From Jatrophihabitans sp. (GTDB lineage: Bacteria; Actinomycetota; Actinomycetes; Mycobacteriales; Jatrophihabitantaceae): a stretch of 39,033 nt of DNA. Below are positions 8,081 through 15,492 of this stretch, piece by piece. The stretch spans positions 1 through 39,033 of the forward strand of contig JAOPUX010000127.1 of NCBI GenBank assembly GCA_025963285.1, read 5' to 3'. The stretch's first letter is position 1; each line of letters starts with the position of its first letter. The notes beneath the pieces were generated by a model that had not been told where the DNA came from, did no database searches, and worked only from the letters and a program-made list of their open reading frames with translations. The position numbers and the translations under genes were made by a program.

Positions 8081-8896
8081 TCAGCCGGCGTTGACGGCGA
8101 GAGCGGCCAGCGCCGTGCGGACCTGCCACGTGGTGAAGTGCGGATGCGCGCCGAGGATGCGGGCCGCGTGCCCGGCGATCACCGGAGACGCGTAGGAGTT
8201 GCCGGTCGAGCGGATCGTCGAGCCATCGAGCCAGGGGACGTCCACGTCGATGCCGGCAGCGCCCCATTCGGCGGGTGGACGCGGGTTGCAGGCAAAGGTC
8301 TCGCGATCCTGGGTGGCCATCGCCGCGACCGAAAGTACCGAGGAGAACTCCGACGGATAGCTCGCCTTGCGGACGTTGCTCATCGCAGCCACCACCACGA
8401 TGCCGGCGTTGGCGGCGGCGTCGCAGAGGTCGTGGAAGCCCGCGTACCAGTCGTTGTTCACCGTCGACAGCGACAGATTGACCACCTGCATGTCGTTCTC
8501 GATGCACCACTGCAGCCCGGCTGCGAACACGTACGCCCTGCCGGTGAGCTTGGCGCCGAGCACTCGCACGCTGTAGAGCTCGGCCCCCGGGGCGAGGCTG
8601 CGGATGATCCCAGCGCAAGCAGTCCCATGGCCGAAGACGTCCTGGTGCGGGCCGTCGACCACGCGAACCCCGCGGGGTGAGCTCTCGTCGATCTCGATCA
8701 CAGCGCCGCCGGCCACTCCCCGCACCGCGGGGTGGGCGGCGTCGACCCCGCTGTCAACGATCGCCACACGAACGCCCCTACCGCTGCCGTCGCCGTAGGC
8801 CCACTCGCGGCTGAGCGGTTCAGCCAGCCCGAGTCCGGGCGCAGTCGGCAGACGTTGCGGTATGAATGTGTCGCCCCAGGCGGGGATGAGCGTCAT
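8081..8896 (-). CDS. S8 family (subtilisin-like) serine peptidase, apparently cytoplasmic
   Basis: A 271-residue subtilase with a complete catalytic set: Asp48 in VAIVDSGVD, His90 in HGTACAGII, oxyanion Asn174 in AAMSN, and Ser234 in GNSYASP (usual form GTSMAxP). The protein starts MTLIPAWGDTF with no signal peptide or membrane segment and is close to the minimal length of the catalytic domain, so there is little room for an N-terminal propeptide. It therefore probably works inside the cell, or leaves by a non-Sec route. Its ATG overlaps the stop of the upstream GAF gene by four bases (ATGA), showing translational coupling. The same gene string includes the DDTEGH repeat peptide, which is an attractive but untested substrate. 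Confidence 0.9.
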   Translation of the reverse strand: MTLIPAWGDTFIPQRLPTAPGLGLAEPLSREWAYGDGSGRGVRVAIVDSGVDAAHPAVRGVAGGAVIEIDESSPRGVRVVDGPHQDVFGHGTACAGIIRSLAPGAELYSVRVLGAKLTGRAYVFAAGLQWCIENDMQVVNLSLSTVNNDWYAGFHDLCDAAANAGIVVVAAMSNVRKASYPSEFSSVLSVAAMATQDRETFACNPRPPAEWGAAGIDVDVPWLDGSTIRSTGNSYASPVIAGHAARILGAHPHFTTWQVRTALAALAVNAG

Positions 8897-9654
8897 CCGC
8901 GGCGCCCTCGTGATGCCCGGGCGTAGCCGAGGAATTCGTCGACGATACGGCCGGCGGTGTAGGTAACACCCGGACCAAGGCTGCGCAGTTCGCCGAAGCG
9001 GGCGGCCAGGGCGGCTGCGTCCGCCTCCGCGCCCTTGGCCGCCCGCGCACGCCGTCGCAGCGCCAGTGAAAGCTCCACGTCGCCCGACGCCGCCGCGTCG
9101 GCGAACGCACCGAGCAGTACCGACCCGAAGCGGGCGACGACCGTCCCCAACTGGAGCGCCAAGGCGGCCTGGTCGGCGAAGGCTGCCGCGATGTCGAGGA
9201 TCTCCTCGGGCGGCACCGCGTCGCGATCGGCATCGAGGACCGACAGCACGCCGAGGACCTCACCGGTGCGTGCCTCGATCGGCACCACCAACATCGCCCG
9301 CGGCACATAGCCGGTGGCGTCCGCGACGTCGGCGGCGAAGCGGGGATCCTGACGCACCTGATCGACGGCGATCGCCTGGCCCGACGTCGCGACGTAACTG
9401 GCCACGCCGCGGTCGAGCGGCAACCGCATGCCGACGATGCTCCCTGCCCCGGCGCCGTCGGCGATGCGGTAGCGCAGCGCGCCCTCAGACTCCTGAAGCT
9501 CGGCCACCGAGCAGGCCGCCGCACGGAACACCAGACGGGCCGTGCGGCAGATCGACTGCAGCATCGCGTCGGCGTCAGGCAGCCCGAGCGCCGGCGCCAG
9601 GTGCGAGGCACTCGCGGCCAGTTGGGCCAAGAGGTCGTCGTCGGGCTGGGTCAT
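8893..9654 (-). CDS. GAF-domain protein
   Basis: A 253-residue soluble protein. Residues about 15-170 form a GAF domain: VFRAAACSVAELQE, then GVASYVATSGQAIAVDQVRQDPRFA and the terminal strand pair MLVVPIEARTGEVLGVLSV. This fold binds small ligands such as cyclic nucleotides, haem or flavin, or serves in dimerisation. No kinase, cyclase or HTH domain follows. The C-terminal 80 residues are helical, charged and of unknown role. Its ATG directly follows the stop codon of the repeat-peptide gene, and its own stop overlaps the subtilase start, so the three are made from one message. It could sense a signal for, or regulate, the protease; that is inference from context. Confidence 0.82.
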   Translation of the reverse strand: MTQPDDDLLAQLAASASHLAPALGLPDADAMLQSICRTARLVFRAAACSVAELQESEGALRYRIADGAGAGSIVGMRLPLDRGVASYVATSGQAIAVDQVRQDPRFAADVADATGYVPRAMLVVPIEARTGEVLGVLSVLDADRDAVPPEEILDIAAAFADQAALALQLGTVVARFGSVLLGAFADAAASGDVELSLALRRRARAAKGAEADAAALAARFGELRSLGPGVTYTAGRIVDEFLGYARASRGRRG

Positions 9655-9885
9655 CTACAGAAACGCGCGGTGACCGTCGGTGTCGTCGGCCTTCGGCGCA
9701 GTGGGGTCGGCGTGCGCCTGGAAGACCCCGTGGCCGTGGCCCTCGGTGTCATCCTCGGTGTCGTCGGCCTTCGGTGCGGTGGCGTCGTCGTGCGCCTGGA
9801 AGACCACCGCGCGGTGACCCTCGGTGTCGTCGACTGCCGACGGCGGAGCTCCGTTGGTGTTGGTTGCGGTACGGGGATCATGCAT
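9655..9885 (-). CDS. Small DDTEGH-repeat protein, precursor-like
   Basis: A 76-residue protein I do not recognise with certainty. After a short lead (MHDPRTATNTNGAPPSAV) it consists of 26-residue repeats: DDTEGHRAVVFQAHDDATAPKA, then DDTEGHGHGVFQAHADPTAPKA, then a truncated DDTDGHRAFL end. It is rich in Asp, His, Thr and Ala, has no Cys, signal peptide or membrane segment, and is strongly acidic. A perfect GAGGAGG ribosome site stands six bases before ATG 9885, and the stop TAG is immediately followed by the ATG of the GAF gene, so translation is very likely. The repeated core with an adjoining subtilase suggests a multi-core precursor of a processed peptide or a metal-binding acidic protein. 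Neither is proven, and no modifying enzyme is obvious nearby. Confidence 0.75.
   Translation of the reverse strand: MHDPRTATNTNGAPPSAVDDTEGHRAVVFQAHDDATAPKADDTEDDTEGHGHGVFQAHADPTAPKADDTDGHRAFL
9665..9832. repeat. 78-bp in-frame tandem repeat within the repeat-peptide gene
   Basis: The stretch TGTCGTCGGCCTTCGG occurs at 9681 and again at 9759, an offset of 78 bases or 26 codons, and the similarity continues through most of the unit. A GCGCGGTGACC..CGGTGTCGTC block at 9665 returns at 9809 as the partial third copy. All copies are in the same reading frame. Third-position differences between copies suggest the protein sequence is kept under selection. Confidence 0.8.
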
Positions 9886-9890
9886 GGTGT

Positions 9891-9916
9891 TCCTCCTCGG
9901 GCTGTGGTGAGGAGGA
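9891..9916 (-). promoter_or_regulatory. Hairpin that sequesters the Shine-Dalgarno of the repeat-peptide gene
   Basis: In the minus-strand message, UCCUCCUC (bases 9916-9909) can pair over eight perfect base pairs with GAGGAGGA (9898-9891), leaving a 10-base loop. The 3' arm is the ribosome-binding site itself, ending five bases before the AUG at 9885. The 5' arm is a perfect anti-Shine-Dalgarno. Translation of the peptide, and of the coupled GAF and subtilase genes, should be low until the stem is opened by heat, a ligand, a protein or an upstream ribosome. Confidence 0.65.
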
Positions 9917-9971
9917 CGCTACGAGCGTGTGGGCCGCCCGTCGTCAGAGCTAGCACGGACGCCCGCCACGC

Positions 9972-10622
9972 TCAGCCGCTCGCCCGCAGATGGGCGATCA
10001 CGGCCAGAACCCGGCGATGGGTGGCCGGGTCGGCCTCGAGGTCGAGCTTGGTGAAGATCCGGCTGGTGTGGGTCTCGACGGTCCGGGCGCTGACGTCGAG
10101 CTGCGCGGCGATGCGGTCGTTGGAGTACCCCTCCGCCACGAGCGCAAGGACGTCTCGCTCCTTGGCAGTGAGCCGGGCCATCGGATCGGCACGACGCGGC
10201 GTTTCGAAGACCACCCGCACGACCTCGGGGTCGATCGCCGTACCCCCGTGAGCGACGCGGCGTACTGCGTCGGCCAGCTCGACCGGGCGGCTGATGCGGT
10301 CCTTGAGCAGATAGCCCACGCCAGTACGGCCCTGGCTCAGCAGGTCGACCGCATGCCGCGTCTCGACATACTGCGAGAGCACCAGCACGCCGATCTCGGG
10401 GTGCAAGCCCTTCAGCTCGATGGCGGCCTGCAGACCCTCGGTGGTGGAGGTGGGCGGCATGCGGACGTCGGTAATGACCACGTCCGGCCGCTCGGTCTGC
10501 ACCGCGGCCAGGAGGCCGGTCGCGTCCGGGAGCTGGGCGGCGATCTCCACACCCTCTTCGCTCAGTAACCGCGCAATACCTTCACGGACCAGAGGGGAGT
10601 CGTCGACGAGGATCACACGCAT
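9972..10622 (-). CDS. NarL/LuxR-type response regulator
   Basis: A 216-residue response regulator. The receiver has the acidic pair Asp7-Asp8, the phosphoacceptor Asp52 in VVITDVRMPP, and the conserved Lys in GYLLKDRI. The output domain is a LuxR helix-turn-helix near the C-terminus (LTAKERDVLALVAEGYSNDRIAAQLDVSARTVETH). The start is placed at ATG 10622, immediately before the first receiver strand; the frame extends 15 codons further with no family similarity. Its likely partner is the histidine kinase at 11099-12700, which has the HisKA_3/HATPase arrangement normally paired with this class. It lies 86 bases upstream of the repeat peptide on the same strand, so it may be cotranscribed with it or control it. 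Confidence 0.9.
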   Translation of the reverse strand: MRVILVDDSPLVREGIARLLSEEGVEIAAQLPDATGLLAAVQTERPDVVITDVRMPPTSTTEGLQAAIELKGLHPEIGVLVLSQYVETRHAVDLLSQGRTGVGYLLKDRISRPVELADAVRRVAHGGTAIDPEVVRVVFETPRRADPMARLTAKERDVLALVAEGYSNDRIAAQLDVSARTVETHTSRIFTKLDLEADPATHRRVLAVIAHLRASG

Positions 10623-10733
10623 CGGCCCATGCTCTCGCAGCCTCGTGCCAACCGCACGGCGGGACATCCTCGTATGGTCCGCGTAAGGGGCAGCACGGAT
10701 GCGCGCGGCATCCCACAGGGGAAGGGTGGGGTC
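10623..10733. promoter_or_regulatory. Divergent promoter region between response regulator and lone receiver
   Basis: This 111-base gap separates two divergently transcribed genes and must carry both promoters. A clear ribosome site (GAAGGGTGGGG) precedes the plus-strand gene. I do not see a convincing -35/-10 pair or repeated operator. Confidence 0.5.
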
Positions 10734-11102
10734 ATGAGTCTGCGGGTACTGATCGTCGACGACGATGAGCGCTTCCGATCGGTAGCCCGCCGGAGCCTCG
10801 AGTCGGAGGGGATCGAGGTCGTGGCCGAGGTCGAGAACGGGGCGGCCACCTTCGCGGCAGTGCTGCAGTGGCGCCCTGACGTCGTGCTGCTGGACCTCGG
10901 CCTACCCGACATGGACGGCGCCGAGGTCGCCCGCCAACTCAGCGCCGAACCCGGACCGACCGTCATCCTGATCTCCACCCGCGATGCCCAGTACGGCAAC
11001 CGGATCGCCGTCGGGCTGGCCGCCGGCTACGTGCCGAAGGACGATCTATCGCTGGCGGCCATCGAGGGACTCATCGGAGCTGCACCGCTGGAGTCGGCCT
11101 AG
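10734..11102 (+). CDS. Single-domain response regulator (stand-alone receiver)
   Basis: A 122-residue protein that is a receiver domain only: Asp9-Asp10-Asp11 acidic cluster, phosphoacceptor Asp54 in VVLLDLGLPDMDG, Ser in the VILIST strand, and Lys in GYVPKDDL. No output domain follows. Such proteins act as phosphate sinks, relay intermediates or protein-binding switches. ATG 10734 is chosen for its GAAGGGTGGGG ribosome site and the receiver start; the open frame continues upstream to 10629 without similarity. It converges on the histidine kinase gene, overlapping its 3' end by four bases, and diverges from the LuxR-type regulator. A shared kinase for the two receivers is the natural inference. 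Confidence 0.88.
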   Translation: MSLRVLIVDDDERFRSVARRSLESEGIEVVAEVENGAATFAAVLQWRPDVVLLDLGLPDMDGAEVARQLSAEPGPTVILISTRDAQYGNRIAVGLAAGYVPKDDLSLAAIEGLIGAAPLESA

Positions 11103-12700
11103 CCGCCGGTCTCCGACGACGCGTCCCGGATAGCCGCGATCGAGTCGTTGATCAGTTTGGGCATGGCCGGCGCCACGACGATGCGGTGCCGCCGTTGTCG
11201 CAGCCGGGCCTCCTCGATGACGATCTCGTGCAGGTCCGCGACAATCTCGCGCGAGACACCGATGACATCGGCAGCCCGCAGCACCGGGTCGAAATCACTC
11301 GGGGCGAACTCCGTGCGGTCCATCGCCACCGCACGCAGCGCGTCGTAGAGCAGCACCAACCGGGCAAGTGCCATCCGCGGGGGCCGCAGGATGTCCTCGA
11401 GCCGATCGCTGTCGTCGTAGGCCGCGGCCGCGGCCAGCGTCGTCTCCGAGTAGCCGCAGGCGGTTAGGTAGCCCAGCAGCCAGTCACGGCGCTGGGTCGA
11501 GATCTTTGTGTTGCCGCCGACGATGAGCAGCAGCGCTTTGGCGTGCTCCAGATCCTCCGCCTCGGGCTGCGCCTCGACGATCTCGCCGGGTGCGGTGTGG
11601 TTCTGCCACGCGATCCACTTGAGGGCCCGCCGGCGCCGGTCCTGATCGCCGCGGATCCAGCGTGCGTGCCGCGCCGTCCCAGCGACAAACGGACCGACCC
11701 CGTCGTCCTCCGGTACGACTCGGAGCAGGATGTCGTCGACGAGGTGACGGGCGGCCGCCGTCGGGGCGCGCAGTGGGATGAAGCCGGCGACGGTCGTGCC
11801 GAGGTCCGGTTCGCTGTCGACGACGAGGTACCCGCCCAGGGAGCCAAGACGGTCCTCCAGGCCGACCAGCCCTGAGCCAGAGATCTCGGCGACCCCGCTG
11901 CCGTCGTCGGACACCGAGACGTGCAGCGTGCCGCCGACCACAGCGGCCCTGACGGAGATCAGCTCCGCCGAGGAGTGCTTGTTCGCGTTGGCGATCGTCT
12001 CGGCGACGAGGTAGTACGCGCCGACCTCGACACGTTCCGGCAGCCGGTCGGGGAGCTCGAGGGCGAGCTCAACCGGGATTCCCGGGTGCTCGGCGAGCGA
12101 CTCGATCGCCGCAACCAGACCGGCGTCGGTGACGATCGCCGGGTGCAGGCCGCGGGCGAGTTCGCGCAGGTCCTGGATCGCCTCGTCGAGCTCGGCGACC
12201 GCCTCACCCAGCAGGGCGGTGATCGACCGCTCGTCTCCCACCCGGTTTCCGGCCAGGCGAAGCATCAGGGCCAGGCCAACCAGACGCTGCTGGGCGCCGT
12301 CGTGCAGGTTGCGTTCGAAGAGGCGGCGCTGCCGGTCACTCGCAGCGACGATCCGCGCCCGTGATGCCTGTTCGTCGCGTACCTGGGCGCGGAGTTCGGC
12401 CTTAAGCCGCTCGTCGTCGATCCTGGCAGCGGCAGCGGCACAGGCGTCCTCGAGCCGGGTCGGATCCAGCAGCGGATCGTGGAGCAGCGCCGCGACCCAG
12501 TCACCATCGCGTTCGAGCGTGGTCACCGATCGGCCGCTGTCGAGCACGGCCTGCAGCACGGGCAGCCCCAGCTCGTCGATCCAGGTTCCGGTGCTGGAGT
12601 GCCGGAAGACGATCTCCAGCGCCGGGTCCGCGAGTGCGGACCGGAGCTGCTCGGTCGCACTCGGGTCGGGAGTGGGCTGGTCAAGCACGATGGAGGCCAC
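11099..12700 (-). CDS. Soluble histidine kinase with a TerB-like C-terminal domain
   Basis: A 533-residue protein without membrane segments. Residues about 124-190 form a HisKA_3 dimerisation domain with phospho-acceptor His133 in RNLHDGAQQRL. Residues 195-310 are a HATPase_c domain with the N box AETIANANKHS (233-243), G1 DDGSG (265-269) and G2 GSGLVGL (275-281). Two hundred further residues follow, which is unusual: ALLLIVGGNTKISTQRRDWL, ARLVLLYDALRAVAMDR and AADVIGVSREIVADLHEIV look like the paired helices of a TerB/tellurite-resistance-like domain. The start is GTG 12700, just after the cyclase stop at 12709. It probably phosphorylates the neighbouring LuxR-type and lone receivers. The TerB-like assignment is from pattern recognition and is less sure than the kinase. 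Confidence 0.85.
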   Translation of the reverse strand: MASIVLDQPTPDPSATEQLRSALADPALEIVFRHSSTGTWIDELGLPVLQAVLDSGRSVTTLERDGDWVAALLHDPLLDPTRLEDACAAAAARIDDERLKAELRAQVRDEQASRARIVAASDRQRRLFERNLHDGAQQRLVGLALMLRLAGNRVGDERSITALLGEAVAELDEAIQDLRELARGLHPAIVTDAGLVAAIESLAEHPGIPVELALELPDRLPERVEVGAYYLVAETIANANKHSSAELISVRAAVVGGTLHVSVSDDGSGVAEISGSGLVGLEDRLGSLGGYLVVDSEPDLGTTVAGFIPLRAPTAAARHLVDDILLRVVPEDDGVGPFVAGTARHARWIRGDQDRRRRALKWIAWQNHTAPGEIVEAQPEAEDLEHAKALLLIVGGNTKISTQRRDWLLGYLTACGYSETTLAAAAAYDDSDRLEDILRPPRMALARLVLLYDALRAVAMDRTEFAPSDFDPVLRAADVIGVSREIVADLHEIVIEEARLRQRRHRIVVAPAMPKLINDSIAAIRDASSETGG

Positions 12701-12708
12701 GTCCGAGA

Positions 12709-14079
12709 TTAGCCCGGAAGGATCACTCGAGCGCCCACACGCGCCGCCGGCCGGTGAGCCCCCTTCATCTCGTGCTCACCCCGATCGGTGAAGGCGAACT
12801 CGGCGCCTGCGACCAGGTCGCTCATCGTGGACGACACCAGGATCTCGTCGGCTCCGGCCAGCCCTGCGACCCGTGCCGCCACATGCACGGTGATCCCGGC
12901 GACGTCCTCACCGCGGAGCTCGACCTCGCCGGCGTGCAGGCCACACTTCACCTGCACCCCGATCGGGCGCACCGCCTCGCGGATCGCTAGGGCCGCCCGC
13001 AGGGCTTGGCCCGGCGACGAGAACGTCGACAGGGTCCCGTCACCGAGGTCCTGCACGAGCCGGCCGCCGTAGCGTGCCAGCACTCGACTCACCGCGTCGT
13101 GGTGCAGATGCTGGATCTCACGCCAGCGCTGATCGCCGACCTCGGTGACCAGGGCCGTCGAGCCGGCGATGTCGGTGAAGAGGACGACGGCGAAGGCACG
13201 CTCGGCCGCCCCGCGGTAGCGGTCGCCCGTCAGGAACTCCCGGATCTCATCGACGATCTCGCTCGCCGCTCCACAGAACGGCACCATGTCCGCGCCGTCC
13301 AGCTCGACGTAGCGACAGTCGGTCAGGCGCTGGCTGGCGTGGCGACCCTGCATCGGCCCGAAGAGCGCGAGGTCGCGGCGCTGCACGACGAGGGACGACG
13401 CGGTGATCCGGTCCAGCAGCGGGCGGATGTCGGTGGCGAACACCATGCGGTTGATCGCCCCGGCTACCACCGGTGACGCGGCTCTGCGGGCCGAGCGCAC
13501 CCACCAGCTCCGAAACGCCGCATCGTCCGCCTGGCTCGGGGCGAGCACCGCGATGTCGTCGTCCTCGTACTGTTCGCCCGGATCGGAGCGGGGGTCGACC
13601 GAGGCCAGGAGCGAAGCCATGACGTCGGGTGGAACCCCGTCGGGGAAGTCCTCGTCCTGGGCGAAGCGCACGACCGGGTTGAGCAGGATCAGCTGCTCGA
13701 CACGATCTGCGGCGTCCACCGCGAACTGCACCGCAGCCGGCGAGTGCGAACCAGCCCCCATGACGACAGCGCGGTCGACGTCGGCAGCGTCGAGGACCCG
13801 GCCGATCACGGTCGACAGCTCGGGCGACGTCCAGCTCGTCCCCTCCTGCTTGTCGGAGAGGCCGGTACCCGGGTAGTCGAAGACCAGGACGCGGGCGAAC
13901 TCGGCGAGCTTGGCCATGTAGTGCAGCCAGTGCGGCTCGTCCGGGATGTCGTCCAAGGAGAAGACGGGCCCGGTTCCACAGTCGATGATGGTGGTGGCGC
14001 CCGCACCCCACGACTGCCACGCCAGCAGCCTCGCCGCGGTGTCGGCGTAGCTGACCGGTGGTATCGCGATCGAGGTCAC
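12709..14079 (-). CDS. Degenerate alpha/beta-hydrolase domain fused to class III nucleotide cyclase
   Basis: A 456-residue soluble protein, GTG start. Residues 1-285 are an alpha/beta-hydrolase domain, but the nucleophile elbow reads VMGAGSHSP, with Gly110 where Ser is expected, and the terminal catalytic His position is Met265 (DGADMVPF). It is therefore probably a sensor, not an enzyme. Residues about 293-456 are a class III cyclase with both metal-binding aspartates, Asp303 (LFTDIAGST) and Asp347 (DLGDGTLSTF), and the transition-state Arg403 (VHVAARV). The Lys that normally selects adenine is Gln343 (LVQDLGDG), a change also known in mycobacterial Rv0386. It should make cAMP, cGMP or both. 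The MFS-cNMP protein at 6407-8071 is a possible reader. The kinase gene follows directly. Confidence 0.88.
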   Translation of the reverse strand: MTSIAIPPVSYADTAARLLAWQSWGAGATTIIDCGTGPVFSLDDIPDEPHWLHYMAKLAEFARVLVFDYPGTGLSDKQEGTSWTSPELSTVIGRVLDAADVDRAVVMGAGSHSPAAVQFAVDAADRVEQLILLNPVVRFAQDEDFPDGVPPDVMASLLASVDPRSDPGEQYEDDDIAVLAPSQADDAAFRSWWVRSARRAASPVVAGAINRMVFATDIRPLLDRITASSLVVQRRDLALFGPMQGRHASQRLTDCRYVELDGADMVPFCGAASEIVDEIREFLTGDRYRGAAERAFAVVLFTDIAGSTALVTEVGDQRWREIQHLHHDAVSRVLARYGGRLVQDLGDGTLSTFSSPGQALRAALAIREAVRPIGVQVKCGLHAGEVELRGEDVAGITVHVAARVAGLAGADEILVSSTMSDLVAGAEFAFTDRGEHEMKGAHRPAARVGARVILPG

Positions 14080-14086
14080 GAAGCCG

Positions 14087-14407
14087 TCACTGGAAGACGA
14101 CTTTGTTGCCTGCCGTGTCGTCGTCAGCGCTGTCCAACCAGACCTCGTGGGCCGGCCCGACGGTCGACTCGGGCTGGCCCTCGATGCCGGCCTGCGCCAG
14201 CCCCGGGCCGATCCGCGTCTGCGCGAACTGGGCGTACTGCTCAGCCGAGTCCCAGACGTCGGTCATGCAGAGCGCGCCGTCGACGAAGGTCGCGATGTGG
14301 ACACGCATCCCCTCGGGAGCGTCGGTGTCCCAGCGGACGATCCCGCGCAGGGTGTCGTACTGGGTCGGCGTCATACCTTCGAACCGGATCGAGATGACCT
14401 CAGACAT
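14087..14407 (-). CDS. Small ABM-like (dimeric alpha+beta barrel) protein
   Basis: A 106-residue protein with a good ribosome site (GAGGAG, five A, then ATG). The pattern of strands and helices, with MTPTQYDTLRGIV near the start, a central MRVHIATFVDGALCMTDVW strand pair and SAEQYAQFAQTRIGPGLAQAG, is that of small dimeric alpha+beta barrel proteins related to antibiotic-biosynthesis monooxygenases. Many actinobacterial relatives have no assigned reaction. No cofactor or metal motif is evident. It lies seven bases upstream of the cyclase fusion and 23 bases downstream of the SRPBCC gene on the same strand, so the three are probably one operon; a ligand-binding or small-molecule modifying role is only inferred. 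Confidence 0.65.
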   Translation of the reverse strand: MSEVISIRFEGMTPTQYDTLRGIVRWDTDAPEGMRVHIATFVDGALCMTDVWDSAEQYAQFAQTRIGPGLAQAGIEGQPESTVGPAHEVWLDSADDDTAGNKVVFQ

Positions 14408-14430
14408 TTTTTCTCCTCGGGGGTGATGGG

Positions 14431-14928
14431 TCAGGCGTTATGGGTCTGTGGAACGTTCTCGGCAAGCTGCGCGAGCCGCTCGAGGGTCTGCGTCATACCC
14501 CGGCGCAGGTCCGTCTGGCGGTCCTTGAGCCGGTAGAGGGTGTCGATGATGAACCAGCCGAGCAGCTTCAACTGCTTGGTCACCAGGTAGGACTCGTAGA
14601 CCCGCGTACCGGTGCCCTCCGCGACGAAGCGGTAGCGCCACTCGACCGTGCCGGCACCGAGCTCGGTGCGGGCGAAGGCGAACTCCCTGCCCGGGTCAGC
14701 GGTGACGACCACCGGCTTGTTCGGCCAGCTCGGGCCGTGCCCGACGTTGTTGATCGCCTTGAAGCGGGCGCCGACGGCAGGACCCGTCGCCGGCTTGATC
14801 CACGTGCACTTCACGACCTCCGGTGACATCTCCGGCGTGCGGGTGACGTCCGAGACGATCGCGTACAGCGCCTCGGGCGTCGCCTCGATGTAGCGGTCGA
14901 TGCCGTCCGTGGTGAGTTCCTGCCGCAT
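14431..14928 (-). CDS. SRPBCC (START-like) family protein
   Basis: A 165-residue protein with a single START-like fold: an opening RYIEATPEALYAIVSDVTRTPEMSPEVVKCTW, the GARFKAINNVG strand, and a long amphipathic C-terminal helix (TDLRRGMTQTLERLAQLAENV). This fold encloses a hydrophobic cavity that binds lipids, polyketides or similar ligands. ATG 14928 is chosen because it has GAAAGGGAAG upstream and begins just before the first strand; the frame extends 29 codons further without similarity. It appears to be the first gene of the minus-strand operon that continues with the ABM-like protein, the cyclase fusion and the kinase, so it could deliver or detect the hydrophobic ligand to which that operon responds. 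Confidence 0.85.
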   Translation of the reverse strand: MRQELTTDGIDRYIEATPEALYAIVSDVTRTPEMSPEVVKCTWIKPATGPAVGARFKAINNVGHGPSWPNKPVVVTADPGREFAFARTELGAGTVEWRYRFVAEGTGTRVYESYLVTKQLKLLGWFIIDTLYRLKDRQTDLRRGMTQTLERLAQLAENVPQTHNA

Positions 14929-15492
14929 GACTTCCCTTTCCCAAGCTGTCTTCGCCGTGATGGGTGTGAACCTATGGCGGCGGCAGATGTGTGTCGTCCG
15001 GGCTACCACGGACATCGGTCGGCGATCACCGCTGACGCTTCAAGAGCTGGCTGTGTCATCGGGAGACTCCATCCCTCGGCCGGGGCAGCGGGCTTTGCCT
15101 AGGCTTCCGCGCGATCCGTCATGCGCCACGGTGACGTGACGCGGCGATGACACGGAGGCCCGGCCCGGGATGGTCCTGATCGCTCGCTGACGCAGTCGTG
15201 CCGCGGCACTTCGGTTGATCGCTAGGCCGCGATCGAGATCGGAGGCGACTGGGGTTGTCGTTAGCTAATACCGCGCGAGTTCGCGGCACAAAGAAGTGCG
15301 AGCGCGTAGCCGGGGAAGGGCTGTGAGGCGGACTAGATGCGGCGAACAGCCTTCCACCTGAGCTGTGGAGCGGGTCGCCGTAGTTGAGTCTGTCGTGGTT
15401 GGTCCCGCGATTGGTCACGCACGAACAGCTGAGGCCCGTGGCGAGGTGGGATCAGGAGGGGTCCGATCTCGCTGCACGGCAGGGCTTCTCAT
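14929..15492. other. Intergenic stretch, promoter of the SRPBCC operon
   Basis: No open frame here looks like a protein. The left end must hold the minus-strand promoter of the SRPBCC-to-kinase operon. I see no convincing operator or RNA gene in the remainder. Confidence 0.4.

Noticed and set aside
8066-8096. Weak GCTGA/TCAGC hairpin between the MFS and subtilase genes
   Set aside because: The five-base stem is too short to support a terminator call in this GC-rich sequence.
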